Assembly: GCA_964503455.1 (NCBI GenBank)
Contig: CAZCZR010000039.1
Span: 1 to 15,787 of the forward strand
Direction: 5' to 3'
Source of the DNA: CAZCZR01 sp964503455
GTDB taxonomy: Bacteria > Bacillota > Clostridia > UBA1381
Length of the DNA stretch: 15,787 nucleotides
Positions 7,299-14,415 of the stretch are shown piece after piece. The position numbers and the translations under genes are program-made. The notes under the pieces were generated by a model, which was not told the origin of the DNA, searched no databases, and saw only the letters and a list, made by a program, of their open reading frames with translations. The number at the start of each line of letters is the position of its first letter. The first letter of the stretch is position 1.

Positions 7299-7661
7299 AT
7301 GGGAACTGCGATAATTATTGTAATTCTTGCGGCGGCGGTGATATTCGGGGTAAAGAGTTATATCGGCAAGCTGTCACGCGGGTGCTGCGGCGCACAGGAC
7401 GCGGAGAAGAAGGTAAAGGTTTCGGACACGGAGCTGTCGCACTATCCTTACAGCGCCGAAATGACTGTTACCGGCATGACGTGCAGCCGATGCAAAGAGC
7501 GCGTTGAAAACGCGCTGAACCGTATTGACGGCATATGGGCGGAGGCGGATTTGAAAACGGGCATCGCTTTAGTGCATATGAAAAACCAAACGGATGAAAC
7601 GGAGCTTCGCCGCGCGGTCATCGGCGCCGGATACGGCGTTTCATCGGTGAAGATGCTATAA
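7299..7661 (+). CDS. Membrane-anchored heavy-metal-associated (HMA) domain protein
   Basis: The 120-residue protein begins with one membrane segment (about 3-18). A short Cys-rich stretch, SRGCCGA (C29-C30), follows and resembles FeoB-associated Cys-rich proteins. The C-terminal HMA domain (about 50-118) has the metal-binding motif GMTCSRC (C62, C65). HMA domains usually carry Cu(I) or another soft metal; the Cys-rich membrane part is more often seen with iron uptake. The domain probably faces the cytoplasm, where it could pass or sequester metal. AAAGGAGG lies 7 bases before the start. It stands alone between a divergent housekeeping operon and a convergent gene, so no partner transporter is visible. 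The domain call is firm; the metal is not known. Confidence 0.88.
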   Translation: MGTAIIIVILAAAVIFGVKSYIGKLSRGCCGAQDAEKKVKVSDTELSHYPYSAEMTVTGMTCSRCKERVENALNRIDGIWAEADLKTGIALVHMKNQTDETELRRAVIGAGYGVSSVKML

Positions 7662-7716
7662 TTTATTCCTGCCGTTTCCTTTCCGCCGGCGCTTTCGTCT
7701 TTATTTTATGTATAGC

Positions 7717-7754
7717 AAAAGCGGCTGTCCATATCCGCAGACAGCCGCTTTTTT
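7717..7754 (+). terminator. Bidirectional intrinsic terminator
   Basis: A 13-bp stem AAAAGCGGCTGTC / GACAGCCGCTTTT closes a 10-base loop and is followed on the plus strand by a T-rich run (six T, A, four T). On the minus strand the same stem is followed by a T run of four. It lies between the stop codons of two convergent genes (7661 and 7774) and can end transcription from both sides. Confidence 0.92.
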
Positions 7755-7773
7755 ATTTTGTGATTATATCCGG

Positions 7774-8409
7774 TTAATCTCTGTCAACTTCCCATGAAAC
7801 CACAGTACCGTCCGAAACAAGTATTTCCGCCGAATACTCAATTTTATCTTTTATAAACTCTATCTCGCAGACCCATCTGCCGTCATCGAAGTCGTACTTG
7901 GCTTCCTTGAAAACAACCCCTTCTTCTGTGAGTCCGGCTTTGTCAAGGGCAATTTTCTTGGCTTCGTCGATAGTTATGCCTTCAACGCCTTCCGGAAGAG
8001 AATCTCTGTCGCCCTTTTCGGCGCTATGGCTTTTTCCCGTTGTCTGATCCGCAGGCTTGTTATTATCCGATGCGGCCGAACTCTTATCCGTAACAATTAC
8101 ATCTGCATCGGTAACGGTTGTCTGTTCGTCTTTCAGGTCAATTGTTTTATCGTCCTCATACCAATATACCGTTTTGCCCATAAGCTCGCCTATGGCGCGT
8201 ACCGGAAGATACGTCGTTCCTTCATAGAGCATAGGATATACGACTTCCCCGTTCGCGTTTTTAAATGTACGTATTTCCCCGTCAACCTTTACGGTAAAAT
8301 CGGTACGTATTTCCGACTGCACCTTCTGTATGATCTCTGACGCGGAAGCTCCTACGGCAATACCCGCGGCACATAAGATCCCCGCCGTTAAAACAGTAAT
8401 TTTTCTCAT
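7774..8409 (-). CDS. Secreted protein with stalk (copper amine oxidase N-like) and PepSY domains
   Basis: The 211-residue protein has a signal peptide (about 1-24, ending ASAS). Residues 37-92 form a stalk domain of the copper-amine-oxidase-N type (VKVDGEIRTF, TTYLPVRAIGELMG, YWYEDDKTIDL). A hydrophilic Ser/Asp/Lys-rich linker covers about 95-143. A C-terminal PepSY domain (about 145-208) contains ITIDEAKKIALDKAGL and IEYSAEILVSDGTVVSWEVD. PepSY domains often inhibit proteases or act at the cell surface; stalk domains mediate surface attachment or protein contacts in Clostridia. No catalytic residues are recognised. AAAGGAG lies 11 bases upstream of the start. It is transcribed apart from the kinase operon upstream, from its own likely promoter, but on the same strand. 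Its exact role is unknown. Confidence 0.88.
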   Translation of the reverse strand: MRKITVLTAGILCAAGIAVGASASEIIQKVQSEIRTDFTVKVDGEIRTFKNANGEVVYPMLYEGTTYLPVRAIGELMGKTVYWYEDDKTIDLKDEQTTVTDADVIVTDKSSAASDNNKPADQTTGKSHSAEKGDRDSLPEGVEGITIDEAKKIALDKAGLTEEGVVFKEAKYDFDDGRWVCEIEFIKDKIEYSAEILVSDGTVVSWEVDRD

Positions 8410-8441
8410 TATACGCTCATCTCCTTTTGTTGTTTTTTTAT

Positions 8442-8471
8442 ATTATAGTAACGCTTATACAAAAGCGTCAT
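8442..8471 (-). promoter_or_regulatory. Probable promoter of the PepSY protein gene, with inverted repeat in the spacer
   Basis: Read on the minus strand, ATGACG (8471-8466) and TATAAT (8447-8442, full consensus) are 18 bases apart. A 6-bp inverted repeat ACGCTT/AAGCGT with a 6-base loop (8451-8468) fills the spacer and overlaps the -35, so a regulator could bind there. The -35 is weak (4 of 6), which also fits an activated promoter. Confidence 0.45.
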
Positions 8472-8481
8472 TTGCCTTTTA

Positions 8482-8502
8482 CCGCCGAAATCAATACGGC
8501 GG
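8482..8502 (-). terminator. Possible weak terminator after the hybrid kinase gene
   Basis: CCGCCG and CGGCGG form a 6-bp GC stem with a 9-base loop, 18 bases past the kinase stop codon. No U tract follows on the minus strand (TAAAAGG follows), so it is at best a weak or factor-dependent terminator or an mRNA-end stabiliser. Confidence 0.25.
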
Positions 8503-8519
8503 ATTTATGCAAACGCGGT

Positions 8520-11105
8520 TTAATTGTCAAGAAATCTGTGCAATATGGTGAAAAACGTTTTAAGGTCGAGAGGCTTTGATATATGCGCGTTCATTCCGCA
8601 GTCAAGACATTGCTGAACATCTCCCGAAAAAGCGTTTGCCGTCATGGCAACTATAGGCAGATCCTTATCCTGTCTGTCAAGCTTTCTTATTATTTTGGTA
8701 GCTTCAATACCGTCCATAACGGGCATCCTTATATCCATAAGGATAAGGTCATAATATCCCACAGGCGATGCGCAGAGCATATCCACACATTCTTTGCCGT
8801 TTTCCGCGATTTCCGCCTCTAATCCGACAGAGGTAAGAGCCTCCTTTACGATCTCCCAGTTTATTTCCACGTCCTCCGCCACAAGAACTCTCTTGCCGGT
8901 AAATTTCGTAACGGATTCTTTCGGCTCCGTTTTCTCGACGCTCGCACGTCCGGCGTATTTTCCGAGAACCTGATAAAGCCTCGACTTAAACAATGGCTTG
9001 GCGATAAAGCCTTCAAACTCGGTCAGATCGATTTTGTCTTCAACGTCGCCCAAGTCGTATGCCGAAATAAGAAATACAGGCAGATTGACGCATCCCGAAG
9101 ATCTTATCTTTTCAATCGTTTCGACTCCGTCCATATCGGGCATATTCCAGTCAAGGAATACAAAGTCAAAATCTTTCCCCGCCTTGTGCCGCTGTATAAT
9201 AAGCTCGACTGCCTTTACGCTCTCGGTTATCCACTCGGCTTTTACGCCAAGCTCCTCAAGGCTGGAAGCGGCGGTCTTGCACAAAAGCTCGTCATCGTCC
9301 ACAATAAGCACATCCCAAGCGGGAAGCTTTTCGGTAATCTCTGAGGCTTGCGCTATCTTGAAATCTACCGAAAGAGAGAAAACGCTGCCCTCGTTCAAAA
9401 CGCTTTCCACGGTAAGCTCTCCGTCCATAAGATCGGCAAGCTGCTTTGATATTGACATACCGAGACCTGTTCCGATCGAGCTGCGTACTATCTCTTTATC
9501 CTCGCGCTCGAATTTTTCAAAAATTTTGTCCACAAATTCGGGCGCCATTCCGACACCGGTGTCGATAACTTTAAAGACGGTTTTTATATAATCCTCGCCT
9601 TTGTCTGAGGGTTCCTGATGCACATCCACATGAATCTTTCCGCCCGCGGGAGTGTATTTAAAGGCGTTTGAAACAATATTTACCAATATCTGGTAAACTC
9701 TTATATCATCGCAGTAAACATCCTCCGCCGCTATTTCGTGAATAAATACATCAAATTCCTGCCCTTTCTCCTTTAGCATGGACTGGGAAAGAGCCACAAG
9801 GTCATCAATCATAGACTTAATAGAAGAAGGCCTGATCAAAAGCTCCATTTTTCCGCTTTCTATTTTGGAAATATCCAAAATGTCATTTACCATTGAAAGA
9901 AGGTGCTTCGATGACGTAACCACCTTTTCAAGGCAATAGCTGACTCTTTCCTTATCGTCTATATGCTTTATGGCGATGTTGGTCATGCCTATAACGGCGT
10001 TCATTGGCGTTCTCAGGTCATGACTCATGTTGGACAAAAATTCCGACTTGGCATTGCTTTCTTTTATGGCAAGCATTTTAGCGTTGTCAAGCTCCTCAAT
10101 CTGCTTTTGATTCTTTCTGTAGTAAAGTATGATCACTCCCAAGATAGATGCAAGAAGTATGATGATAACAGCCACCATCGTCATAAGCCTTACATGGTCC
10201 AATCTGTCAAAATATTCATCAAAAACTGTGCTTTGCATTACGGTTACGTAATACCATTCGCTGTTATCCGCGAATGAGGAGCAACACACATAATACTGCC
10301 CGTCGTTAAGCTTATAGCTGAAGGCATACTGCGTATCGGTCTCGATGGCGTGCTTCAATCCGTTTATACAATTTTCAGCTCCGTTGGCGTCGGAAAACTC
10401 TAATTGAAGAATACCGTCAAAATAGTTATCTCCCTCAATCATGCCGTTGCTTACGATAAAATCGCCGTTGTAGTTTATGACGTGAGTATACACGTTTCCC
10501 ACATCATCGTCGAGGAAAAGCGCATCGTCCATAACGCTCATTTTTATGCACGCGACAAAAGCTGTGCTGCGTTTGCCGTTTCCCAGTATGTAATCGTTTG
10601 TGCCGCGTCCGAACATAAGATATTTTTCGCCGTTTTCGTCCGTGGCATATTCCAAAACGTTTCCGTCGTGAGCGATAGAGGCTTCGATGTCGTTATCTCC
10701 CTCTATGGTAAGATTATCTCCGTAGATCGGGACAAGCTTATAGTCCTCATCCAAAAAGCCCGCATAGTTCAGCTTTCTCGTCGTTGCCATTCTTTCTATC
10801 GATGCTCTAACCGTTTCATCGGTAACATCTCCGTAATCGAGTGCCGTCATAAGCTCATCGACCTGCGTATATCTCAGCTCCATAATGGATTTAAACTTTT
10901 GCTGAAGCTGAAGGTTGATCTCGCTCATATAAATTCCGCTTACGTTTTTTATGGTATCATTTGTTTGAGCAGTCATATAAGAAGTGTAACACGTCAGAAG
11001 TATTAGTGTTATTAAAACAACAAATATACCGCTTTTTATAAAAAAGTGACTGTCGCTTTTTTTTCTGTCGCGCATTGTCATTTCGTTTTCAGAATCATTT
11101 TGCAT
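8520..11105 (-). CDS. Hybrid sensor histidine kinase with two receiver domains
   Basis: The 861-residue protein has membrane segments at about 24-45 and 307-328, enclosing a roughly 260-residue extracellular sensor region that is probably Cache-like. A short coiled coil follows with no HAMP domain. The HisKA domain has the phospho-accepting H362 in SHDLRTPMNA. The ATPase domain has N480 (N box), DTGVGM (515-520) and GTGLGM (545-550). Two receiver domains follow: the first has VDDDE, D652 in LDWNMP and K703; the second has AEDVE, D791 in MDIRMP and K844. All key residues are present, so both receivers could be phosphorylated. There is no internal HPt domain; a separate HPt gene lies in the same operon and would pass phosphate on. 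The start overlaps the HD-GYP gene by 11 bases. The ligand is unknown. Confidence 0.93.
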   Translation of the reverse strand: MQNDSENEMTMRDRKKSDSHFFIKSGIFVVLITLILLTCYTSYMTAQTNDTIKNVSGIYMSEINLQLQQKFKSIMELRYTQVDELMTALDYGDVTDETVRASIERMATTRKLNYAGFLDEDYKLVPIYGDNLTIEGDNDIEASIAHDGNVLEYATDENGEKYLMFGRGTNDYILGNGKRSTAFVACIKMSVMDDALFLDDDVGNVYTHVINYNGDFIVSNGMIEGDNYFDGILQLEFSDANGAENCINGLKHAIETDTQYAFSYKLNDGQYYVCCSSFADNSEWYYVTVMQSTVFDEYFDRLDHVRLMTMVAVIIILLASILGVIILYYRKNQKQIEELDNAKMLAIKESNAKSEFLSNMSHDLRTPMNAVIGMTNIAIKHIDDKERVSYCLEKVVTSSKHLLSMVNDILDISKIESGKMELLIRPSSIKSMIDDLVALSQSMLKEKGQEFDVFIHEIAAEDVYCDDIRVYQILVNIVSNAFKYTPAGGKIHVDVHQEPSDKGEDYIKTVFKVIDTGVGMAPEFVDKIFEKFEREDKEIVRSSIGTGLGMSISKQLADLMDGELTVESVLNEGSVFSLSVDFKIAQASEITEKLPAWDVLIVDDDELLCKTAASSLEELGVKAEWITESVKAVELIIQRHKAGKDFDFVFLDWNMPDMDGVETIEKIRSSGCVNLPVFLISAYDLGDVEDKIDLTEFEGFIAKPLFKSRLYQVLGKYAGRASVEKTEPKESVTKFTGKRVLVAEDVEINWEIVKEALTSVGLEAEIAENGKECVDMLCASPVGYYDLILMDIRMPVMDGIEATKIIRKLDRQDKDLPIVAMTANAFSGDVQQCLDCGMNAHISKPLDLKTFFTILHRFLDN

Positions 11106-12123
11106 ACTGCACCGCCTTAAACGCCGTCAAAACCTTTGGATTGAACTGCCCACATTCGCCGTTGAAAATCATTTCTATCGCAACGTCATGCGTAAAGGCT
11201 TTTTTATAAACCCTTTCCGAGGTGAGGGCGTCATATACGTCCGCCACGGCAACGACCTGCGACCATATTTCGTTTTTATCTCCGGCAATTCCGTCCGGAT
11301 AACCCTTTCCGTCCCATCTCTCGTGATGATGTCTGCAAATATCATAACAATATTTGTAAAGATCAGGCTCCAGAATATCCTTAACCTTTTTAAGAAGCTC
11401 GCACCCGTTTGTCGTATGCAGCTTCATTATCTGAAACTCCTGCCATGTAAGCTTTCCGGGCTTGTTTAAAATCGCGTCCGGTATCGAGATCTTTCCCACA
11501 TCGTGCAGAGCCGCCGCCAAAGAGATTTTCTCTATCTCTTCCATGGGCAGCTTGTATTCGGGATACATCTTTCCAAGCCTTATCATAATATTTCTGGTTA
11601 TCGAGCATACGTTTTTAACGTGCTGTCCCGTTTCGCAGTCGCGAAATTCAATTATGTTCGCAAGTGCCATCACAATGGAGCGGCTCATGCTGTTAAATTT
11701 TTCAACCTGTTCCGCCACTATATTCTCAAGATCGTTTTTATGACCGTAAAGCTCCATAACGTTCTTAAGCTGTCTTTTCAGGAAGTATGAAATAAAGGGC
11801 TTTGTGATAATATTCATCGCTCCCAGATTATATGCCTCCAGAAGCATATCCTTATCCTCCGCGCCCGTTATGATAAGCACAGGGATCTTTTCTATAAGTC
11901 CCGTTTCGTTCATATCCCTAAGCACGTCAAAGCCGTTCTTGCCCGGCATGATAAGATCCAAAAGCACAGCTCCGAGTTTTTTTCCGCTGTTTATAATTTT
12001 AAGAGCTTCATCGCCGTCAGTAGCTTCTATGACGTTAAACTCATCTTTAAATATTTCGGCAAGCGTGACGCGGTTTATTTTAACATCGTCAACTACCAAA
12101 ATAGATCTGTCTTTAAAACTCAT
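11095..12123 (-). CDS. Response regulator with HD-GYP domain (probable c-di-GMP phosphodiesterase)
   Basis: The 342-residue protein has an N-terminal receiver domain (about 5-120, VVDDV acidic pocket, phospho-acceptor D56 in LLDLIMP, ITKPF). A linker helix leads to an HD-GYP domain (about 145-340). Metal and substrate residues of active HD-GYP enzymes are all visible: E164 and H168, H207-D208 (LHDVGK), H236 (HTTNG), H265-H267 (HHHERW), G274-Y275-P276, and D295 (VADVYDAL). HD-GYP proteins hydrolyse cyclic di-GMP to pGpG or GMP. Activity would be set by phosphorylation of D56, most likely through the HPt protein and hybrid kinase of the same operon. GGGAGG lies 8 bases before the start. Substrate choice (c-di-GMP or another cyclic dinucleotide) cannot be read from the sequence. 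Confidence 0.93.
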   Translation of the reverse strand: MSFKDRSILVVDDVKINRVTLAEIFKDEFNVIEATDGDEALKIINSGKKLGAVLLDLIMPGKNGFDVLRDMNETGLIEKIPVLIITGAEDKDMLLEAYNLGAMNIITKPFISYFLKRQLKNVMELYGHKNDLENIVAEQVEKFNSMSRSIVMALANIIEFRDCETGQHVKNVCSITRNIMIRLGKMYPEYKLPMEEIEKISLAAALHDVGKISIPDAILNKPGKLTWQEFQIMKLHTTNGCELLKKVKDILEPDLYKYCYDICRHHHERWDGKGYPDGIAGDKNEIWSQVVAVADVYDALTSERVYKKAFTHDVAIEMIFNGECGQFNPKVLTAFKAVQYAK

Positions 12124-12144
12124 CAGAATTTCCTCCCGTATTCA

Positions 12145-12489
12145 TTACGAATACTTTTCGATACATTCCGTTATCCGGTTCTGCACCGGCAGAATCTCAG
12201 CGATCGCAGCCTTTGCGCCGACAATATTGCCCTCTCTTAAAAGCCGGACTATACCGGTATACGCATTAAAAAGAGGTTTTATAGACAGGTTCCCCGCCGC
12301 TCCTTTAAGAGCGTGAATTTTTTCAACTTCCTTTTCGCAGTTCGCCTCATCAAAATCCGCCGTGACCGGCGTTTCTCTCAGCATTTCGGCAAAGGTTACA
12401 AGCATTTTCTTATACAGCTCGGTATTGCACATAAAACGGTCAAGACCATCTTCGGTGTCAACACCAAGCTCTTTTAATTCGTCTAACAT
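12145..12489 (-). CDS. Stand-alone histidine phosphotransfer (HPt) protein
   Basis: This small helical protein of 114 residues has the HPt signature KIHALKGAAGNLSI, with phospho-accepting H59. HPt proteins carry phosphate between a receiver of a hybrid kinase and a final response regulator. The frame is open 41 codons further upstream, but that part runs through the promoter, so the start at 12489 (MLDELKELG) is chosen. A G-rich ribosome binding site (GGGGGAG) lies 9 bases upstream. The gene is first in the operon with the HD-GYP regulator (21 bases on) and the hybrid kinase, which gives a complete phosphorelay. Confidence 0.9.
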   Translation of the reverse strand: MLDELKELGVDTEDGLDRFMCNTELYKKMLVTFAEMLRETPVTADFDEANCEKEVEKIHALKGAAGNLSIKPLFNAYTGIVRLLREGNIVGAKAAIAEILPVQNRITECIEKYS

Positions 12490-12498
12490 GGTTTCGAT

Positions 12499-12508
12499 CT
12501 CCCCCCCC
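12499..12508 (-). promoter_or_regulatory. Ribosome binding site inside an 8-G homopolymer
   Basis: On the minus strand, eight G residues (12508-12501) run into AG to form the Shine-Dalgarno sequence of the HPt gene, 9 bases before its start codon. Long G runs are prone to slippage, so the length of this site could vary between cells and change translation of the first gene of the phosphorelay operon. It is also a place where sequencing errors are common. Confidence 0.6.
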
Positions 12509-12561
12509 ACACGCACTGCATGGTGCGAAGATTTAAAAGTATTATAAACTGTTCCATTGTA

Positions 12562-12590
12562 AGTATAGCATAAACTAAATTTTTTGTCAA
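12562..12590 (-). promoter_or_regulatory. Strong sigma-A promoter of the phosphorelay operon
   Basis: Read on the minus strand, TTGACA (12590-12585, full consensus) and TATACT (12567-12562) are 17 bases apart, with TGC before the -10 giving an extended -10. Transcription would start near 12555, leaving a leader of about 65 bases. This near-consensus promoter suggests steady expression of the sensory system. Confidence 0.85.
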
Positions 12591-12660
12591 GTAAAAACCT
12601 GTAAAAAAACATGGCAGGATTTATATGTAATTTTAAATATTTTTATAAAAAATTATAAGA

Positions 12661-12699
12661 TTTTAATCTTTTTTTAATATTTATGCTGTAATATATAAT
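12661..12699 (+). promoter_or_regulatory. Promoter of the MBL lipoprotein gene with TAAT direct repeat
   Basis: Two TAAT cores (12664-12667 and 12675-12678), each within a T-rich context, repeat at an 11-base step, about one helical turn. This spacing is typical of OmpR/PhoB-family binding sites. A consensus -10, TATAAT, lies at 12694-12699, and no good -35 is present, which fits an activated promoter. The same arrangement precedes the VTC gene at the same distance from its start codon. Confidence 0.5.
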
Positions 12700-12728
12700 C
12701 ATGAACCGATTAAAAGGAGTTAGAGAAT

Positions 12729-13571
12729 ATGCCGATAAGAAAAACCGCCGTATTGTTTGCGGCAATAGCATCAATGGCGCTGTCCTCATGCAAGGTGTCG
12801 GAAACGCCGAAAGCAGAGGTCCCCGCGCCGACGGGCGAATTTAATTTTTCCGTTCTGAAGGCCGGTCAGGCGGACGCGATCATATTGACAACGCAGAACC
12901 ACAGCGTAATAATCGACTGCGGCGAAAAGGACGACGGCGACGAGGTCGTAAAATATTTGAAAGACAACAATATCGATACGGTGGATTATCTGTTTATAAC
13001 TCATTTTGACAAGGATCACGTCGGAGGAGTGCCGGAGGTGCTTGACAATGTGAAAGCAGGTCAGATCATAACGCCGGATTACAAGGGTACAAACAAGGAA
13101 TACGAGAATTATTTAAGCTCCGTAAGCGAGCATAATTACACCCCGATTTCTCTTACGGAAAATATTTCCTTCACTCTTGACGACACGCTTTTCGAGGTTT
13201 ACGCTCCGCAAAAAAGGTCATACGCCGAGGGCGACAATGATTTTTCTCTGGCGATAAGCATAACCCACGGCGAAAATAAATTCCTGTTCACGGGCGACGC
13301 CGAGCAGGAACGGCTTACGGAAATACTTCGCCAAGCAAGCGGCGAATACGATTTCTTAAAGGTGCCGCATCACGGACGGTATAATAAAAAAACAGAGGAA
13401 TTTTTACAAACGATAAACCCCGATTACGCGGTTATTACCTCCAGCGATAAAAATCCGGCGGAGAGCGAAACGCTTAGCGCTTTAAAGGACGTCGGCAGCG
13501 AGATCTATGAAACGAGAAACGGCGACGTGACGGTGATAAGCGACGGAAAAACGATAAAAATTTTTCAATAA
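12729..13571 (+). CDS. Lipoprotein with ComEC-like metallo-beta-lactamase domain
   Basis: The 280-residue protein has a lipoprotein signal peptide (lipobox LSSC, lipidated C21) and is probably anchored outside the membrane. The rest is a metallo-hydrolase domain like the C-terminal domain of ComEC. Its metal-binding residues are in THFDKDHVGG (H92, D94, D96, H97), FTGDAE (D190) and VPHHGRYNK (H214, H215). Relatives may act on DNA, nucleotides or phosphodiesters; the substrate is not clear here. It lacks the membrane channel part of ComEC, so it is not a DNA uptake channel by itself. AAAAGGAG lies 9 bases before the start. Its promoter resembles that of the next gene, the VTC gene, which hints at a shared role, perhaps in phosphate or extracellular polymer metabolism. 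Confidence 0.9.
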   Translation: MPIRKTAVLFAAIASMALSSCKVSETPKAEVPAPTGEFNFSVLKAGQADAIILTTQNHSVIIDCGEKDDGDEVVKYLKDNNIDTVDYLFITHFDKDHVGGVPEVLDNVKAGQIITPDYKGTNKEYENYLSSVSEHNYTPISLTENISFTLDDTLFEVYAPQKRSYAEGDNDFSLAISITHGENKFLFTGDAEQERLTEILRQASGEYDFLKVPHHGRYNKKTEEFLQTINPDYAVITSSDKNPAESETLSALKDVGSEIYETRNGDVTVISDGKTIKIFQ

Positions 13572-13583
13572 AAATTTTTCAAT
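13556..13583 (+). repeat. 14-bp perfect tandem duplication across a stop codon
   Basis: The unit AAAAATTTTTCAAT occurs twice in direct succession (13556-13569 and 13570-13583). The stop codon of the lipoprotein gene (13569-13571) bridges the junction. Its 14-base length shifts the frame, so only the first copy is translated. It looks like a recent slippage duplication. Confidence 0.9.
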
Positions 13584-13593
13584 AAATTGATTT

Positions 13594-13627
13594 TTCTAAT
13601 TTTATTTTAATTTTTAAGGTGTATCAT
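13594..13627 (+). promoter_or_regulatory. Promoter of the VTC operon with TAAT direct repeat
   Basis: TAAT cores at 13597-13600 and 13608-13611 repeat at an 11-base step, followed by a -10-like TATCAT (13622-13627). The region aligns without gaps with 12661-12702 (32 of 42 bases identical) and lies the same 68 bases ahead of its start codon. An OmpR-family activator is the natural candidate, but none is encoded in the window. Confidence 0.5.
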
Positions 13628-13661
13628 ACAAGCATCGAAAGAGATAAAGGAGCTGATCTTA

Positions 13662-14405
13662 ATGGCAATCGAAGTATTTAACAGATATGAGCATAAATAT
13701 CTGCTTGACGAGGAAACTTATAAAAAGGTCATTAAAATAATGGATGCTCATATGGAGCTTGACAAGTACAACAAGGGACACCGCCCCTACACGATAGCGA
13801 ATATATATTTTGACACAAAGGACGATTATCTGATCCGTCATTCGCTTGAGAAGCCGGAATACAAGGAAAAGCTGAGGCTTCGCGCTTACGGCGTCCCGAA
13901 TGAAAGCACAAAAGTCTTTCTGGAAATAAAAAAGAAGTTCAACGGCATTGTAAACAAGCGCCGCACAACGTTAAGACTGAAGGAAGCGTATGATTTTGTG
14001 CGGACGGGAAACGCTCCCGTCCAAAAGGATTATATGAACGCTCAGGTCGTAAAGGAAATATCGTATTTCCTGAAATGCTATGACTTGAACCCGAAGGTGT
14101 ATCTGGCATATGACAGGATCGCGTATTTTGAAAAGGGCAACCCTGACCTTAGAATCTCCTTTGACCGGAACATACGCTCGCGCCGCTGCGATGTTGCGCT
14201 GGAGGACGGCGACTACGGCAACCTGCTTTTGGACGACGGCGTGTATCTTATGGAGATAAAGACAGCAACGGCAAAGCCGCTGTGGCTTTCAAGGATGCTT
14301 ACGGAGCTTGACATAAAACGCGAAAGCTTCTCAAAATACGGCACGGAGTTCAAACAGTATATAAACGGAAGATGCTGTGACGAAAGAATGAAAATAGCGA
14401 TATGA
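13662..14405 (+). CDS. VTC-domain polyphosphate polymerase-like protein
   Basis: The 247-residue protein is a single VTC domain of the triphosphate tunnel metalloenzyme fold, known from the yeast vacuolar polyphosphate polymerase Vtc4. Basic and acidic tunnel residues are visible in order: R8, E10 and K12 (NRYEHKYLL), K70, R72 and R74 (KLRLRAYG), E88 and K90 (FLEIKKKFNG), R100-R101, R164 and R169 (LRISFDRNIRSR), E198 and K200 (LMEIKT), and SKYGTEF near 224. It has no membrane segment and would act at the cytoplasmic face. The next gene encodes a membrane protein 10 bases on. In bacteria this pair often stands beside CotH or Cthe_2159 genes. Polyphosphate synthesis has not been shown for most bacterial members, so the reaction is inferred. 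Confidence 0.9.
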   Translation: MAIEVFNRYEHKYLLDEETYKKVIKIMDAHMELDKYNKGHRPYTIANIYFDTKDDYLIRHSLEKPEYKEKLRLRAYGVPNESTKVFLEIKKKFNGIVNKRRTTLRLKEAYDFVRTGNAPVQKDYMNAQVVKEISYFLKCYDLNPKVYLAYDRIAYFEKGNPDLRISFDRNIRSRRCDVALEDGDYGNLLLDDGVYLMEIKTATAKPLWLSRMLTELDIKRESFSKYGTEFKQYINGRCCDERMKIAI

Positions 14406-14415
14406 GGTAAAGAAA

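Noticed and set aside
12490..12612. 41-codon upstream extension of the HPt gene
   Set aside because: It runs through the -35 and -10 elements of a near-consensus promoter, and the start at 12489 has its own ribosome binding site.
12528..12700. AT-rich stretch between divergent promoters as a possible origin or attachment site
   Set aside because: No DnaA boxes, integrase gene or flanking repeats; the promoters explain the composition.
13572..13600. Possible terminator after the lipoprotein gene (TCAA/TTGA stem then T-rich)
   Set aside because: The stem has only 4 AT-rich pairs, too weak for an intrinsic terminator; read-through into the VTC operon is possible.
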